A stretch of 64,000 nt of DNA from Druceiella hillmani (Eukaryota > Arthropoda > Insecta > Lepidoptera > Hepialidae), in contig JAYKKI010000038.1 in NCBI GenBank assembly GCA_039881145.1, positions 1,995,001-2,059,000 on the forward strand. Direction: 5' to 3'. Below the pieces are notes generated by a model. That model had not been told where the DNA came from. It did not search any database and saw nothing but the letters and a program-made list of their open reading frames with translations. Both the position numbers and the translations under genes were made by a program. Below, in pieces: positions 45,199 through 61,584 of the stretch (positions are counted from its first letter, which is position 1; the number at the start of each line of letters is the position of its first letter).

Positions 45199-46418
45199 TG
45201 ATTGATTTTTTAACATACGCTTAGACAGAATATTGAATATGGAATGCACCTATATCTGTGTATTATTAGTGCTTTCTCATATGCTTTTAGGAATAGAACA
45301 CTGATTCTGGTTTTATAATGACTTTTTAATAAGAGGTTTAACAACTTACGACATTTTATAACACTTTCATGTAAATAATTCATTACCAGCATAATTAATA
45401 ATTACAAATTTGCACACGTTCTAAACTTATATTATTTCTTAAAATATGTCAAAATATTTTAGAAAAATGTATGATTTTAATGATTTATCTGACAACAATT
45501 TTTCCTTTGTTTTTTCTTCTCAATAAATGTTCATGATTTCCAATAGTCTTGTATAAAAAAAGATATTACACACTTATTTCTTACCTCTATTTTGAAGTGA
45601 TAGATCAAATTATAGATAAAGGCATTTCGAATTATATTGCCTCTTCCGACTCTTCACAAAGTAACATAAAGTAGCCCATTATGCTTCGCGTCGATCAATG
45701 AGTTCCCAGCGAGTGAATCGGCAAGGACCATTATCCTTTATTTTCTAATTTTATTCCCTTTTGTATTCTGTATTTTCATTCAACTTTTGATGCTCGATCG
45801 CTTAGACACTTTTGTTTGTCTTTCGTTCGGTATCATTAGTGAGGGTGGGGAGAATTTCGATTGCCTGCTTTATCTGTGAGCAATGTAAGGTGCGTTGAAC
45901 GCCGAGATGTTGATCATTGAAGAAGTCATTATCGCTTTCGACTTCACAAATAATTTTTATCACATACTTATTTATTTGTTTTTCTTATAAAATAGCAATA
46001 TATGATAGAGGAAGGCCGATATATTAAATGTAATAAAATTGGATATTAAAGATCATTAATAAGTATGAATATCGAAAATTTTCCCCTGGATAAACCAAAA
46101 TTCTACTAACAATTTAATAAGCACAATGAGAGCTTTCATAAAAACGAAAGATTTTTTGAAATGAAAATAAACATTATCAACATGCCGGCCATGATCGGTT
46201 TCACTCAAAATCTTAGGGTAGAATGTAACAAAAATCACAATTAATAAATTTATATGTCGACAAAAATAATATAAATCCTAGCACTTTTATTAACCCAAAC
46301 TCTAGAAACTGTAGTACTGCTTTACATTTTAGTTACTAATGATACTTTTGAAGAAAACTTTCTAGATATACGAGTCCTCGTAGAGTCTTTTACCCTATAT
46401 CAAATTTCCTATACCAAT

Positions 46419-46463
46419 AGCTCTATACCAAATTTTCTTAAATGAATTATGTGGTATAGAGCT
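46419..46463. repeat. 12-bp inverted repeat
   Basis: AGCTCTATACCA at 46419-46430 is matched by its exact reverse complement at 46452-46463 across a 21-base loop. Confidence 0.7.
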
Positions 46464-46587
46464 TCAAGGAAAACAATTTACGGTAGCAAAAATTTGTTCT
46501 AATTACAGTAATTGATTTTATCAATAGACTGACAGAAGTAATAAGTGACTTATATTATTTATAACATTCAAAATCACAGAAATTTTA

Positions 46588-46694
46588 AGACAAAGTATGA
46601 ATACTTATATTTCAAATCAAGAAATCTATGGAAAATTATGACACAAAAAATATGAATACTTATATTTAAAATCAGGAAATCTATGGAAAAATAT
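46588..46694. repeat. Two-unit tandem repeat, ~54 bp
   Basis: TATGAATACTTATATTT followed by AAATC(A/AGG)AAATCTATGGAAAA occurs twice in direct tandem with few differences. Confidence 0.75.
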
Positions 46695-47020
46695 AGGCTA
46701 TGTGAAAAAAATATGACGGTGTGCTTATAGTTTAGCCAGAATTATGATTTTTTTATGCTAAACGGCATTTCCCTAAAAATACAATGAAACTTAAATAACT
46801 TATAAATTTCGAAACTAATAAATACTACTAAATTTCGGGTACTTCAGGTAGGAGTCAAATCGAGGCGCATAAAGCTCCTTCATCACCTAGCGCCGGTTGG
46901 TCCTTCCTCAATGGTACAATCTGTATATGTAATTTTAAATACACATACAACCCTGTGTATTTTTAAAATCTAAATTTGCATCAAATTTTAGTATTTACAT
47001 GTTTTGGCTATAATTAAATA

Positions 47021-47298
47021 TTGAATATATTTGGCGTTAATTTTGTAGAAATTCATTATTCACAATTAAATGAAACTACGTGATGTAGTATTATTTCTAC
47101 TTTCTTTCATTTCATTGCCACGACCTGGGTTTCGTTGTATTACAACATCTTCAGGTGGGATATTAAAAAAATTATAAAATTTTATATTAGCAAAGATCTT
47201 TGCTAATATCCCACCTGAAGATGTTGTAATACAACGAAACCTATGTCGTGGTAAAGAAAGTAGAAATAATACGACATCACGTAGTTTCATTTAATTTG
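47021..47298 (-). mobile_element. Foldback element copy 5
   Basis: Orientation as copy 1: the tail (TTGAATATATTTGGCGTTAA onward) lies on the left only, then the arm CACAATTAAATGAAACTACG, a short AT-rich centre and the right arm ending GTAGTTTCATTTAATTTG. Flanked by the 12-bp direct repeat TATAATTAAATA (47009-47020 and 47299-47310). Arms are about 110-150 bp with a few mismatches. Confidence 0.8.
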
Positions 47299-47965
47299 TA
47301 TAATTAAATAAATTATGACCAATTAAATTTCTACAAACGGTATTTCAGTTAAAGTAACAGAAGATCATAGCATTTAATTAACTTCGTCTGAGTAGCCCTT
47401 ATTCATTAGCGTAGAACATTTAGAGCATTAAGAAATGTTTCTTTAAAAAAAACATTTTAGCGTTGAAAAAACTTTATTTCAATTATCTGTACATGCAATG
47501 CACATGTGTTAAAATAGTTTGTTAAGGATAAAGTTGTAATGTATTAATGTAATGTTTCGATTCCTTTTATGTTTTCTATGCAAAAACAAAATGTGAAAAG
47601 ATTCATTTTATTTTTGTAATATTTTGTACTTATTAAATGGCAGTTACTTTTCTAGAAACTCTTTACTTTTCATAAGTACGTCGTATTCATTTATTATAAT
47701 TATTAGCCTAGTTTTGTAATCTGGTTCAATTATATGCTTTAGGCTGTCTAAGTGACACGCGCGAAAGCAGAATGGCTCATTTTTTGGAAAACCAACTATT
47801 CAACCATATTTTTAACTATTTCGCATTTATTGGAAATTTTAAAGTTTAATGGGCTTCTTGATTATTTTTTTTATCCCCACTGACACTTTTGGTTAACTAT
47901 TTCATATTATACTAAAACACGATCATTCTCACACATGTACTGCTTTAGAATCGAGGATACTATCG

Positions 47966-51405
<3,440 letters not shown>

Positions 51406-51409
51406 TTAA

Positions 51410-53680
51410 CCCTGGAGTGGTCACATGGATTACACATGTAATCTGCCCGTATTAAATCGAAAATATCTCAAAAACCGCCAAAGTAAATTGCGAGCGCTTC
51501 TAGGTATTTTAAGTTGAATAATTGAAGAACGCATTTAGTGCTGCGCGAGCGTCGGTAGCGTGTGGTGGTGTTGCAGGTGTCCTGTATATTCCATGGATTA
51601 CACCTGTATGCCGCGCGACCAACTACGTAAGTATTATGAACACATTATTTTTCTTTTTTATGGTTGATTCTACGTTATAAATATGGTAGTTTGACTACTG
51701 GTGTGTGTTAAAATGACTAAACACTTAAAATTAATATATATTTTTAGAATAACCATCGATGTTCTTCGTCAAGCTCAGATTGAGGCGTGACTAGCTGAAA
51801 AAGATGATCAGAATAAAGTTTACGAAGATTGTTCGAGTTAAAATGCCGAAGATCACTTTGACGAGCAGGAACATCCATCAGAATCCGAGCAAGGCGAAGA
51901 ACTTCCAGCTGAGGCAAACAATTCTAAATCGAAGATGTTAAGCTACTTTAACGAAACCGACGCGTTGACTTTTACTCTGGCGTAGATAATACTATCTGAT
52001 CAAAAATTGGTCCTTCGAATAGTGGAAGAACTCGATAGTATAATATTATCTTTGTTGCCCATGGTCCTGAAGGAATAACCACGCAAAAAACTACTCCACG
52101 AGACTGCTTTCCCCTAATTTTGGATAATATGAATGATCTCTTTACCAAATATACAAACATATAAAATTGACTACATAAGGAATAAATACACAAGAGAGAT
52201 GCTAAACAAACAGAGGCAACGGAAATGAGAGGCTACATCGGAATTTTACTGACGGCTGAGGTGATGAAAATAGGCCGATTGAGCGTTGCCCAAATATTTG
52301 AGCATATGAAGCAGACAAGAATCGATGCTATATATTTGACTATGTCTGAACAAACATTTAAATTTTTGACCAGGTCTTTGCGTTTTGATGACATTAAGAC
52401 CACCAAGTTCGTGCTCGTATTGAGGCTGGCTCCAATAAGAGAGTTTTTAGATTTGTTTCTCGTAAAATTTCAGAAATATTTTGTTCCAAGTGCTAAAATG
52501 ATTTTGGATGAACAGCTCTCGGGTTTTAGAGGACGCTTTTCTTTCACGCAGTGCATTCCAAAAAAGCCGGCGAAATATGGAGTGAAGGTTTTTGCTCTCG
52601 TATATTACCTGTTTACATAAGTTTATATAAGCTGAAGGCCCATTTCGCTTAAGCAATAAGAGACGTGATGTGGTTATGAGATGTCACGTCCAGTGCTAGG
52701 TAAAAACCTGAATATTAGTATGGACAGCTGGTTTTCTTCTCTTCGTGTAGCAAAAGAACTATTTGAAAATGGGACCACTATGGTTGCTACAGTACGAAAA
52801 TATGAAAGGGAATTACCACGAAAATTTTGCGTTGCAAGAGGAAATCCATTATTTTCTTCAAAATTTTGCTTCCATCATACATGTACGCTAGTTTTTTATG
52901 CACCTAAGCCTAACAAGTTGTGATTTTGATGTCAACAATGCACTATGACTGTGTAATTGATGCCGATACAGGAGACCGTCGCAAGCCGGAAATAATAACT
53001 TATTATAACCGAACAAAAACGGCGTCGACCTGGTAAATAAGACTTACTCTACCCGTCTTTTTTGACTTGGTCAATCTCAGCGCACTAAACGCGTTATGCG
53101 TATATACCGCAAATAAAAATTATGAAGTTGTTCATCGACGTGACTTCCTCATCGACCTGTCTCTGGCTTGAATGAAACCTCTGGCTCGTCGAAGATTGGA
53201 TAATAATAAATCACCAAGAAGTCTAGTATTTAAAATAAAATACTTTTTGGCAATATTCAAACAGAAAACCCGGCAACAACGTCAGCACAGGTATCAAGTA
53301 ATTCCATAGGTCACTGCTATGACTGCGGAAGAAAGCGCAACCAAAGCACTCGAAAACTGTGTATCACTTGCGAAAAGTATACTTGATTATCTATCTATAT
53401 TTTTTAGAAAACTCCTATTAGAGTTACGTATTTTTGATTAGTTTTTATGATCTCAATTATAGCAAAAAATTGCGATTTTTGTGACATAAAGAGGTTTTGT
53501 TTAATTTCGTTGATTTTGTTAAACACTGAGGTTGTGATTTGTTTCTATTGACTATTTAAAAAATAAAAAATAACTGATGCATATTATATGTTTTTATCTC
53601 AATTTATAAATGACTTACACCTATATTCCTAACCTGACCTTACTAATCAGGTCAGGTTTTAGTAATCGACCGCTGTAGGG
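51410..53680 (+). mobile_element. piggyBac-type transposon, decayed
   Basis: A 2,271-bp element flanked by TTAA on both sides (51406-51409 and 53681-53684), the hallmark of piggyBac insertion. The ends are CCCTGGAGTGGTC on the left and, reading in from the right, CCCTACAGCGGTC. Internal subterminal repeats include ATGGATTACAC twice on the left and an inverted CCTGACCT..AGGTCAGG on the right. The transposase gene is broken. Confidence 0.9.
51750..53390 (+). pseudogene. piggyBac transposase, dead
   Basis: Remains of a DDE_Tnp_1_7 transposase. The acidic N-terminus (QGEELPAEANNSKSKMLSYF, 51890-51955) is cut by stops. The core is largely open at 52225-52620: RGYIGILLTAEVMKIGRLSV, LTRSLRFDDI and ILDEQLSGFRGRF with the first catalytic D. 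Next, ISMDSWFSSLRVAKELFENG (52711-52770) has the second D. The third D region reads NGVDLVNKTYS near 53015-53050 instead of the usual GVDxxDQ pattern, and sequence after it is deleted. The C-terminal cysteine-rich domain survives as CYDCGRKRNQSTRKLCITC near 53315-53375. Multiple stops and shifts make it inactive. Confidence 0.88.
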
Positions 53681-53684
53681 TTAA

Positions 53685-54169
53685 ATAAGTGTCCGCCTTT
53701 CCTTCAGACTTTCCACAGTAAATATCAGTGTAATTTTCAAATTATTATCGAATGTCTTATAATGCCATACTTCTTGTAGTATTTCCTAAACAATCAGAAT
53801 CGTTTTTATATGCATAATATTGAGATAATTTTCATTCTTACATAACTTTTTAACATAATATTTCGAACTTATATAGATACGAGCAACTTCGGCATGAATA
53901 TCTTGTTAGACGAGTATGTGTACATATATTCTTCAATTTTTATCTTAAATAGCCTAAAACTAAATAGACAATAATTCTTCATACAAAAAATCGTAAGGAT
54001 GCAAAACAAGTTACTTCAGGAGAAACATATGACTGCAACCAGCCGAGCGTTTTACAACCCTTGTTCCCGCTAATCCGTCCTACCCGCTTTGAACGGGAAG
54101 GCCGAATAAAAAAAAGGAAATGGATTTTAGTGTTTTATTAATTGGGTTTTTAATTTGATCAAAGGCAAC
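53685..54169. other. AT-rich non-coding stretch
   Basis: Nothing recognised except a GC-richer patch at 54040-54105 without a coding frame. Confidence 0.4.
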
Positions 54170-54700
54170 CGTTTTTTAACCGATTTCAAAAAAGGAGGAG
54201 GTAGATCCTCAATTCGTCGCATTCTTTTTTTTTATTCGTATTCAGCGATAATACTTTACCGAGTGGACCGATTTTGATGATTTTATTTTTATTTGTAAGA
54301 GGGCCCTATAGCTCTGATCCTTTAAAACATGATGATGGTCTCATGATGAGATCTGAAAATGAATGATGAAACTCCTAAGCAAATGGCAGTAAATCGACTA
54401 TGATTCAAGATATTTGCTACGGGTAGTTAGTATTTTTCATAATAATTACACCACTTACCATGTGAGGGTGTGATGATAAGTTCTGGGTATGAACAATGGA
54501 CCGCCTTTACTGGTAGTAGTTACTTTGCAAAATAACTACACTCTCGATCATGTCAGTCTGATGATTCGTTCTGAAGATGAACATTGGAATTCCTTATCGA
54601 CTGGTAGTAAATTAAATGTAATTCAAGATATTTACTACTGGAAGTAGTTATGAATCTATTTTGTATTTTATGTACATTAGAAATTAAAGTTTTAAATTTA
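54170..54700 (+). repeat. Insect repeat with AACCGATTTCAAAAAAGG motif and tandem units
   Basis: Begins with AACCGATTTCAAAAAAGGAG and GAGGTAGATCCTCAATTCG, followed by CCGAGTGGACCGATTTTGATG, phrases I associate with a very common dispersed repeat in lepidopteran genomes. From about 54330 to 54650 there are three degenerate ~105-bp units, each with GATGAT..TTCTG.. .ATGAACA-like and CTGGTAGTA..ATATTTACTAC-like blocks. Non-coding; the class is uncertain. Confidence 0.5.
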
Positions 54701-54863
54701 CATCATAAAATAAATTAAATTATAAATTTGTTTACGTTGGTCGACCGTGCTGGCACCCACTTGAAAAATAAATAAATTGGTTATTTATTGCAAATAAGTA
54801 AATACTTATTTTACGTTAATTTTACTTTTTTGTACCTACATTATTTGAAGTCGTTATTTTACA

Positions 54864-55090
54864 TGTGCTGGTTTATTTCATATTTGAGAGTGCAACAACT
54901 GCTAGTGCGTATATTTAAAGCCTACTTTTATTAACAGAATTATTCTGGAAATAAATTCGTTTAATGTAGATTCAACGATTTATTTCCTATAAAACATGGC
55001 GCCCCCAGTTTCAGTTCAACCTTCATATATTGTAATATTAATGCTTCTTCGGACTTGGCCATATTTCGTAGCAACTGTTTGACTTTTATA
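54864..55090 (+). mobile_element. LTR 3' end, primer-binding site and leader
   Basis: A plausible LTR (about 54864-54996) has a TATTTAAAG promoter-like box, AATAAA near 54950 and a terminal CA. It is followed at once by TGGCGCCCCCAGTTTCAG, which fits a tRNA primer-binding site of gypsy-type elements. Leader sequence runs to about 55090. It matches the inverted copy at 36740-37040. No gag or pol follows, so this is a fragment rather than a solo LTR. LTR start is approximate. Confidence 0.5.
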
Positions 55091-57008
55091 AAGGATTTTT
55101 GTGTCTAAGATCGTTGTAGTATTATATTTTTATTTAAATTATATTACATATTTTTAACGTATAGAAATTTATAGTAGATATTTGTACATAATATGTAATA
55201 TGGATTATTTGTACATAATATGTCAGATAGGAAAATGGAAAACAATTATCATAAAAAACTTAGCTAGCTTAATTCAATCTTGCTCAACTCGGTTGCAAGT
55301 ATTACCAGCGTTTTACATCTGGAACTTTTAAGTTTATTGATTCGTTGACTTGGTAATGAATTTTGTGTAGTTTTTTTTTTAAACGGATGAAAAAATTTCT
55401 CTCAAAACTTCCTATTCATCCCTCATTGCTAACTTAATATCTAAATATAATATATACTTTTTTGTAATATTAACTGCGTGTTACCAGATCCATAATTGTA
55501 AGGGTCGCTTAAAAGTTTTTCACCATTTATATGAGTAATAGCTTAAAATAGAAACATATTTTATCATTTATTTATTTAACTGTAATCACGTAAACAAATG
55601 CTTTTCCTTCTTATTTTAATGCTATCTTGAAATAGAAAAATGTCTTCTTTGACATTTACGTTGCAAATGAAAAATCTGTTTTAACATATAGGATGAAAAT
55701 GAAACAAAGTAACACGATAAATGCATTTCAATGAAATATGTATATTTTCTATCCAATGCTATTTTTGTCACTTCGTATAATTTTTTTGTATTAGAAACAA
55801 TACCGAGCTAATTATTTTTATCCCAAATTTTAACAATACAAATCTAAGAGGCCTACAAATCGCAACATATTTTAGACACTGGTTTAAAGTTTAAGTTTTA
55901 TGTTTTGTTACGCTGTAAGAACAATTACGCTGAAAGAATAACCATCGTGGAGTTTATCGAGAAAGAAACGTAGATTTATCAGCCATTCCATCTCGGGAAC
56001 AATATGGCATGAAATAAAATTAAATCTGTTTGAATTTGAGCCTTTCAAAACATAAACAAAAAGTGATGATTTACAAAATATTTCTGAATGTGAAAATATT
56101 CATGGCTTGTCAAATAAATAATAAAACGTGTATGAATAAAATTACTCATTTATTGCGCTTGTGCAAGTACCATAAAATTTAAACTAGCATGTGGCGATCA
56201 TTTCCCTCTCCTAACTTAAAATTTATATTGTCTTTTCTTTGAAAATTGAATAAAAATAGTATATTGAATATTTAGTAGTATATTTCTCCAATTATATAAA
56301 GAAAACTGAAGAATTAAACAAAAATATATAAAAAACATTAAAAAAACAAATATCAGTACTTTGCGATTTTCTGGTAGATGATTAGGTGTGTATGTGTTAA
56401 TAAAAGCTACTGAATCTACCCTAATGTTAAAGAATAATGTGAAAATATTTGTTTTTAAATATAACATAATCTAAAAACTTGTTCAAAACATATTGGCTTC
56501 AAATAGAAAACATAGTCACATCATATGATAATACAGTCATTTTTCAAAAAAGATTTTGATTCAGTAGGTGTTAATCTAGAATAATAGAAAGTCAAATAAA
56601 CTTTAATTAAAATTATCTTGAGGTCATCTTAAAATAAATGAAATTTTTTAGAATTTTTTAGAAAGAATTTACTTGTTTTTTTTATATATAAATATGATAG
56701 TTTCTGTATGGATAGACCTTAATGAAATCTGAACACTTTCTTTAAATATTCTCTAACCTATGTAAAAGAAACAATATTTTCATGACTATGAAGCAGACAG
56801 GATTTGACAGTGACAGTGGTACCACAAGTAAACGGTGATATCTAGATTCCACGTATAAGTGTGTATTGAAATCAATAGAACCCAAAATTCTAAAATTAAA
56901 TAATTCCAAATATCGACACATGTTACTTCTGAAATGTTACTTATGAAAACTTAATATTTGATTGACTTAAAGCATTTTCAATAATTAGGTAATCGATTTT
57001 TGGATTAA

Positions 57009-57061
57009 TATATGTTGAATATTATTTGTTTGTAATTATATGTTGAATATTATTTGTTTCG
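57009..57061. repeat. 28-bp tandem duplication
   Basis: ATATGTTGAATATTATTTG occurs twice in direct tandem with a period of 28 bp. Confidence 0.8.
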
Positions 57062-58244
57062 AAATAATTTATAATGAAATCCTTTCACTCCAAACAACTA
57101 TTGCCCATTTTAACGATATTCTAAGTAAACTTCAATATTATACTGAGTTTTAAAGTATCGTGTAATATTGCCTAACGGATTATTTACTACTTTAATATAC
57201 TCCACCAAAAGGCATATATTATATTACATACAGATGCTCAAAAGTGTTTTTCCACTGATGCTAAAAAAGTGTTTGCCCACCTGAGTTTATGGTCAGGTTT
57301 CAAGAAAAATTAATCTTGTTAAATTATGATTGCGTTTTGATGTGTTCGGAAATTTAGCCGTAACAGTAAAATAGAGTTATGAAAATAGTTTCTTTTATAC
57401 AAAACTTTTGTGTGCATATTAAAAATATGAGGGTATTTTTGGAAAAAGACCATAAGTTAATATACAAGAAACGGCGTAGAAGAAATATATGTAAATGTGC
57501 TTTAGTTATCTAATGTCGTTTGTCCATCAAGATACAAACGACTACTGTATTTAACTCAATTGAAAGTTTTTCAATAGTGCAAAGCGTAATATTTGCAATT
57601 TAACGCTCTCATAACGATGCAAGATGTAGTGATAGTTCAATATGGCTCACAGCCTTTAAAAATGTCAGTACCGATAGAGACGATAGACATATTGAACATT
57701 TAAACAATGTGACTTCTTTTACAGATATAATGGCACTTAGTCGACGACTGGAAAAGTACATTACAATTTTCTCGTAAAAGATCTGTCTCTTTTTATTTTG
57801 AAATGTATTTTGTAAAGAAAAACCAAGTAAACGATAAGAGAAAAAATAATAAAAATATAGACACAGAACTAAACCAGTAAATTCAAAGATATTAAAAATT
57901 AAAGGTGTAGACCCATATTTTGAACTTGATTTAATGTCCATCGGTGAAAAAAACGTGATAAATATTTCACCAATTTGTTTCAACTTTTAGTAAGGGGTAA
58001 TGATACACAGAGTTATTATGGTTGCCAATTTCGGCTGGGGAGTTTATTAGATGTTTTAAAAAAATATACTCAAGATCAAAAAATAATGATGACTAATTTA
58101 ATAGTACGATGTGAAAAAAATGCGCTACATCCTACCTACTAGATGGTGCAAGAATGAATGCACAGTATCTCAATAGCCATTGTCTCTGAATTATATGTTG
58201 AAAACGGTTAGATTAAAAGAAAATATATGAAATTTTTTTGTAGA

Positions 58245-58350
58245 TAATTATATAATTATATAAATTATATATATATTATATATATAATTATATAAATTAT
58301 ATATAATTATAATAATTATATAAATATTATATAAATTATATATAATACAA
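58245..58350. repeat. AT-only low-complexity tract
   Basis: Interleaved ATAATTATATAA and TATATATA units, self-complementary over much of its length. Confidence 0.8.
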
Positions 58351-59424
58351 TAATTTTTGTAAATTTCTGTCGATCTTCGATCAATAGAATGAGTGAAATT
58401 CGCAATTTTTTAACTTTTAAATTTTAACATCACCAGCACTACATCAATGTCAATTAATGACATTCGCCTAAAATATCAAAACCAGGATATGTACAAACAT
58501 TTAGTCCATGGGATTTTTCAAAGACAGATCATAATATAACTAGAATATAATATATTCACCTCTTAATTATTTCCCAATAAAATTATAGACAAAGATATAT
58601 TCAAAATTTCTACGAGAGAAATATGCTAAAAATTTTACATAGGCAATAAAATCGAAACTACTAAATGGCATACATTTATCCATAAACAATTTAAAAAGAC
58701 AAGTCCGCTTACAAAGTGTTTTACCTTTTCAAACTCCAACAATCTGAAGATATCCCGGGATGCTATGAAGATTTTTTCAAAAAGAAAACTTTATTAAATT
58801 TAAGGATATTGAATTCACAGCATCAAAAGACATTCTTCAGTCAATCGAATAGTTTGAAATTCTCTTAGACGTTTTATCAGCCATTCACAATGGAAAATAA
58901 TTATAATTAAAATATTTCAAAAATAACAAGCCATTTTTGCTTGTAACACGATTCAAGGATAAAAGTATTTGTTAGATATTAGGAGAAAACTACAACCAAG
59001 ATAAAGAAATCCACTTCAAATTGCAGATAAAAAAGATGGAATTTGGGGATCATTGACAAAATGTTCTTGACTAAAGAAAAAATGAAACTTTTCTTTTTGG
59101 AGTTCAATGAAATAATGATATATTATTCATGAGAAAAATACATGAAATTCATGTCTATATGATAATGAAGCAAGAAAAATGAAGTATGTAAAATAATAAT
59201 TGATATGAGGTCTTCTTCAGTTTACTTCTGTCTGCTTGTAAGTTTTGTTAAAATGCACATCAGGTAAAACGTACAGAATGAATTTAAAAGTAGGTTATTA
59301 CAATACATTATTGCATTTCCAGAAAAATAGAGTATATTACACAACAATATGACGTTGAGAATTTGTGAAGTAAATTATGTTTGACTGCTTGTCTTTTCTA
59401 TTATTACTGGTTTTCACTATTATA

Positions 59425-60610
59425 TTAGGTTGGCAACTTATAAACCCGCCATCTCTGTACACACATTTTCAACGTATTATATGTAGTTAATAAAATCAGT
59501 CGTTAATTATTTAAGCACCATCGGTATCTAACACTTGTCGCAACGTGTAGGCAGAGTCAAACTTCCATTCTTGTAGAAATATTGGGACCTTTCACTGAAA
59601 AACCGTTGAAGTTCGATATTAGTATGAATTTCGTCTTTAAATTGTATTTCATGTCAATTATTGGGCAGAGAGTGAAAGATCTGGAGAGTACGGTAGATGA
59701 AGTAACACACTCCATCCAAGTGAAAGTAGTTTTTCACGCGTTGATTTTGCTACGTGGGGTCGAGCATTGTCACGTAAAAATAAACTTTGCTTTGATTTGA
59801 AGAAATTTTAGCGGTGATTTTGCTCAATTGATCACAATAAATCTTAGCTGTAATTTTACTGTTAGCTTGAAAGGGTTCCCAAGGAATAACTCTATTTATA
59901 TCTCGCTTTGCACTCAAAAGTTAGTTTTTGTCCAATTTTGGTCTGGGCACATATTTTTCTCCAGCTCATAGCTATTGTCGTTAACGCTAGAAATTAACAT
60001 GAGTAACACACTTTTATCTCCTGTTACCAGAAACATTAGCCTCTCCTTGGTACGATGGAAACTCAACAGCTCCAAGAACACATTAACTGCGTTAGCTCAT
60101 AAGGTAGAAAAAACGAAATATTTCCACTTCTTTTTCAAAGCATGAAGTTGTTTTTCCACTGCAGTATAAGAGTATAAAAATATCTTTGCCAAACAACGCG
60201 AACTTAATCTAGGATCTGTTTCAAGAAAGCTTTTTACTTTTTCTAAATCAATTCTAGGAAGTCGTTTTGGATAAGATTAATCGGACAGGTCAAAATTTCT
60301 TTCATTGAATCTTTGGAAGCAGTGCTCGGCTGGGTCCTAAGAGGGATAGTTTCATCCATTATTGTGTATATATTGCGTAATACTTCACTGGTTTTTTGCC
60401 CTCAACGATATTCATGAAAAAATAGTCCTATAAATTTGCTTATTAATACTTCCATTTTTAATTTATTCTTTACTCGAGATTACTTAATTGTAAACTGAAC
60501 ATAAATTCGGATGCCGCACTTTTATTTACCCTTCAATAAAGATTTTAGAAACTTCTATGACATTGCAGAAATGGGTTGAAATTAGTAGTGGGTTAATTAG
60601 TTGCCAACAA
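59425..60610 (-). mobile_element. mariner-type element 2, heavily decayed
   Basis: 1,186 bp bounded by TA (59423-59424, 60611-60612). The inverted ends are TTAGGTTGGCAACTTAT and, from the right, TTGTTGGCAACTAAT. Traces of a mariner transposase on the minus strand: an N-terminal part near 60330-60430 (FFHEYR, GQKTSEVLRNIYT), a central VTGDKSVL near 60030, where mariners have VTGDE, and the C-terminal FFSERSQYFYKNG near 59560-59600. Many stops and shifts. Confidence 0.7.
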
Positions 60611-61508
60611 TATCTGGGAAATGAACTAAAAAATGTTATATCTCGATAGGAAAATTAGGGCTTAACAAAAATTGTATTCATGAGAAAATCGTGTTTATAT
60701 TAATATTAAATAATATGTTTATTACAATTTTATTTTAAAAAACGTAATGAAAGTGTTGGCACTTTCCACACCATCCGTCTAAAGTATCATTTTCGAGTTT
60801 TCTTCTACTGTTCCTTTAGTAACAAAATTAATCAAGAATTTTTATCATCGTCTTTTGTCCTCATCAACGTTTTTGTTTATTATCGCCTTTTTATATTTAA
60901 CATTCTGCTACAAATATGGAAAGGTTGATGGGCATAACGTAAAAGTATAAATTATTGTACCTGTTTATAATATTTAATAATGTTAAAATGTGAATTATTT
61001 CCATCCCATTGATAAACAAAATCCATGGATCTTGAATACCATCTATAATCAAAAATGCTGAAGTTTTGACAAAACATTTCGCATTTGAAGAAAACATTTC
61101 GTGACGCTAATAGTCGATGATAGATCATTAATTGTGTTGAATGGAATATAAGTGATCAAAAATGATAATTTTCCTTGCTTAAATGAGAATAAAATAAATC
61201 AGTTCACCGAAATTTATATTGACCATATAATTTCCAAAAACAGTATTACTCAATGTAAAAGTTAATTAAAGGAAGAATAACTAGTCTCAACTAATTTTAT
61301 GAAACTTGTCTACAGTATATCTAGTAGTATTTAAGTACGTATGTTTGTTTGTATATAGTAGCTAACTATAGAAACAATTTCATTAGTTTCGATAGAAATT
61401 CAATAGATATAACTTGTAATTCTCCGAGAATATTTTAGGATACAGTTTCTCGTGGTAAACTCAGTGCTCATAAATTGTTACCAGTCACCTAAACTATTGA
61501 ACATGCAA

Positions 61509-61509
61509 G

Positions 61510-61579
<70 letters not shown>
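61509..61579. repeat. (TA)n microsatellite
   Basis: TA tract of about 70 bp abutting the 3' end of the minus-strand Helitron remnant. Confidence 0.9.

Positions 61580-61584
<5 letters not shown>

Larger units (their letters stand above)
44616..47008. other. AT-rich non-coding stretch with small repeats
   Basis: Holds the (TA)n tract at 45118-45197, a GC-richer patch at 45650-45950 without recognisable coding, a 12-bp perfect inverted repeat at 46419-46463 and a two-unit tandem repeat at 46588-46694. No gene. Confidence 0.4.
55091..59422. other. AT-rich non-coding stretch
   Basis: Contains a 28-bp tandem duplication at 57009-57061 and an ATAATTATATAA-rich low-complexity tract at 58245-58350. 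Open frames at 56216-56467 and 57609-57983 (-) are hydrophobic AT-driven translations without domain signatures and are not called. Confidence 0.4.
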
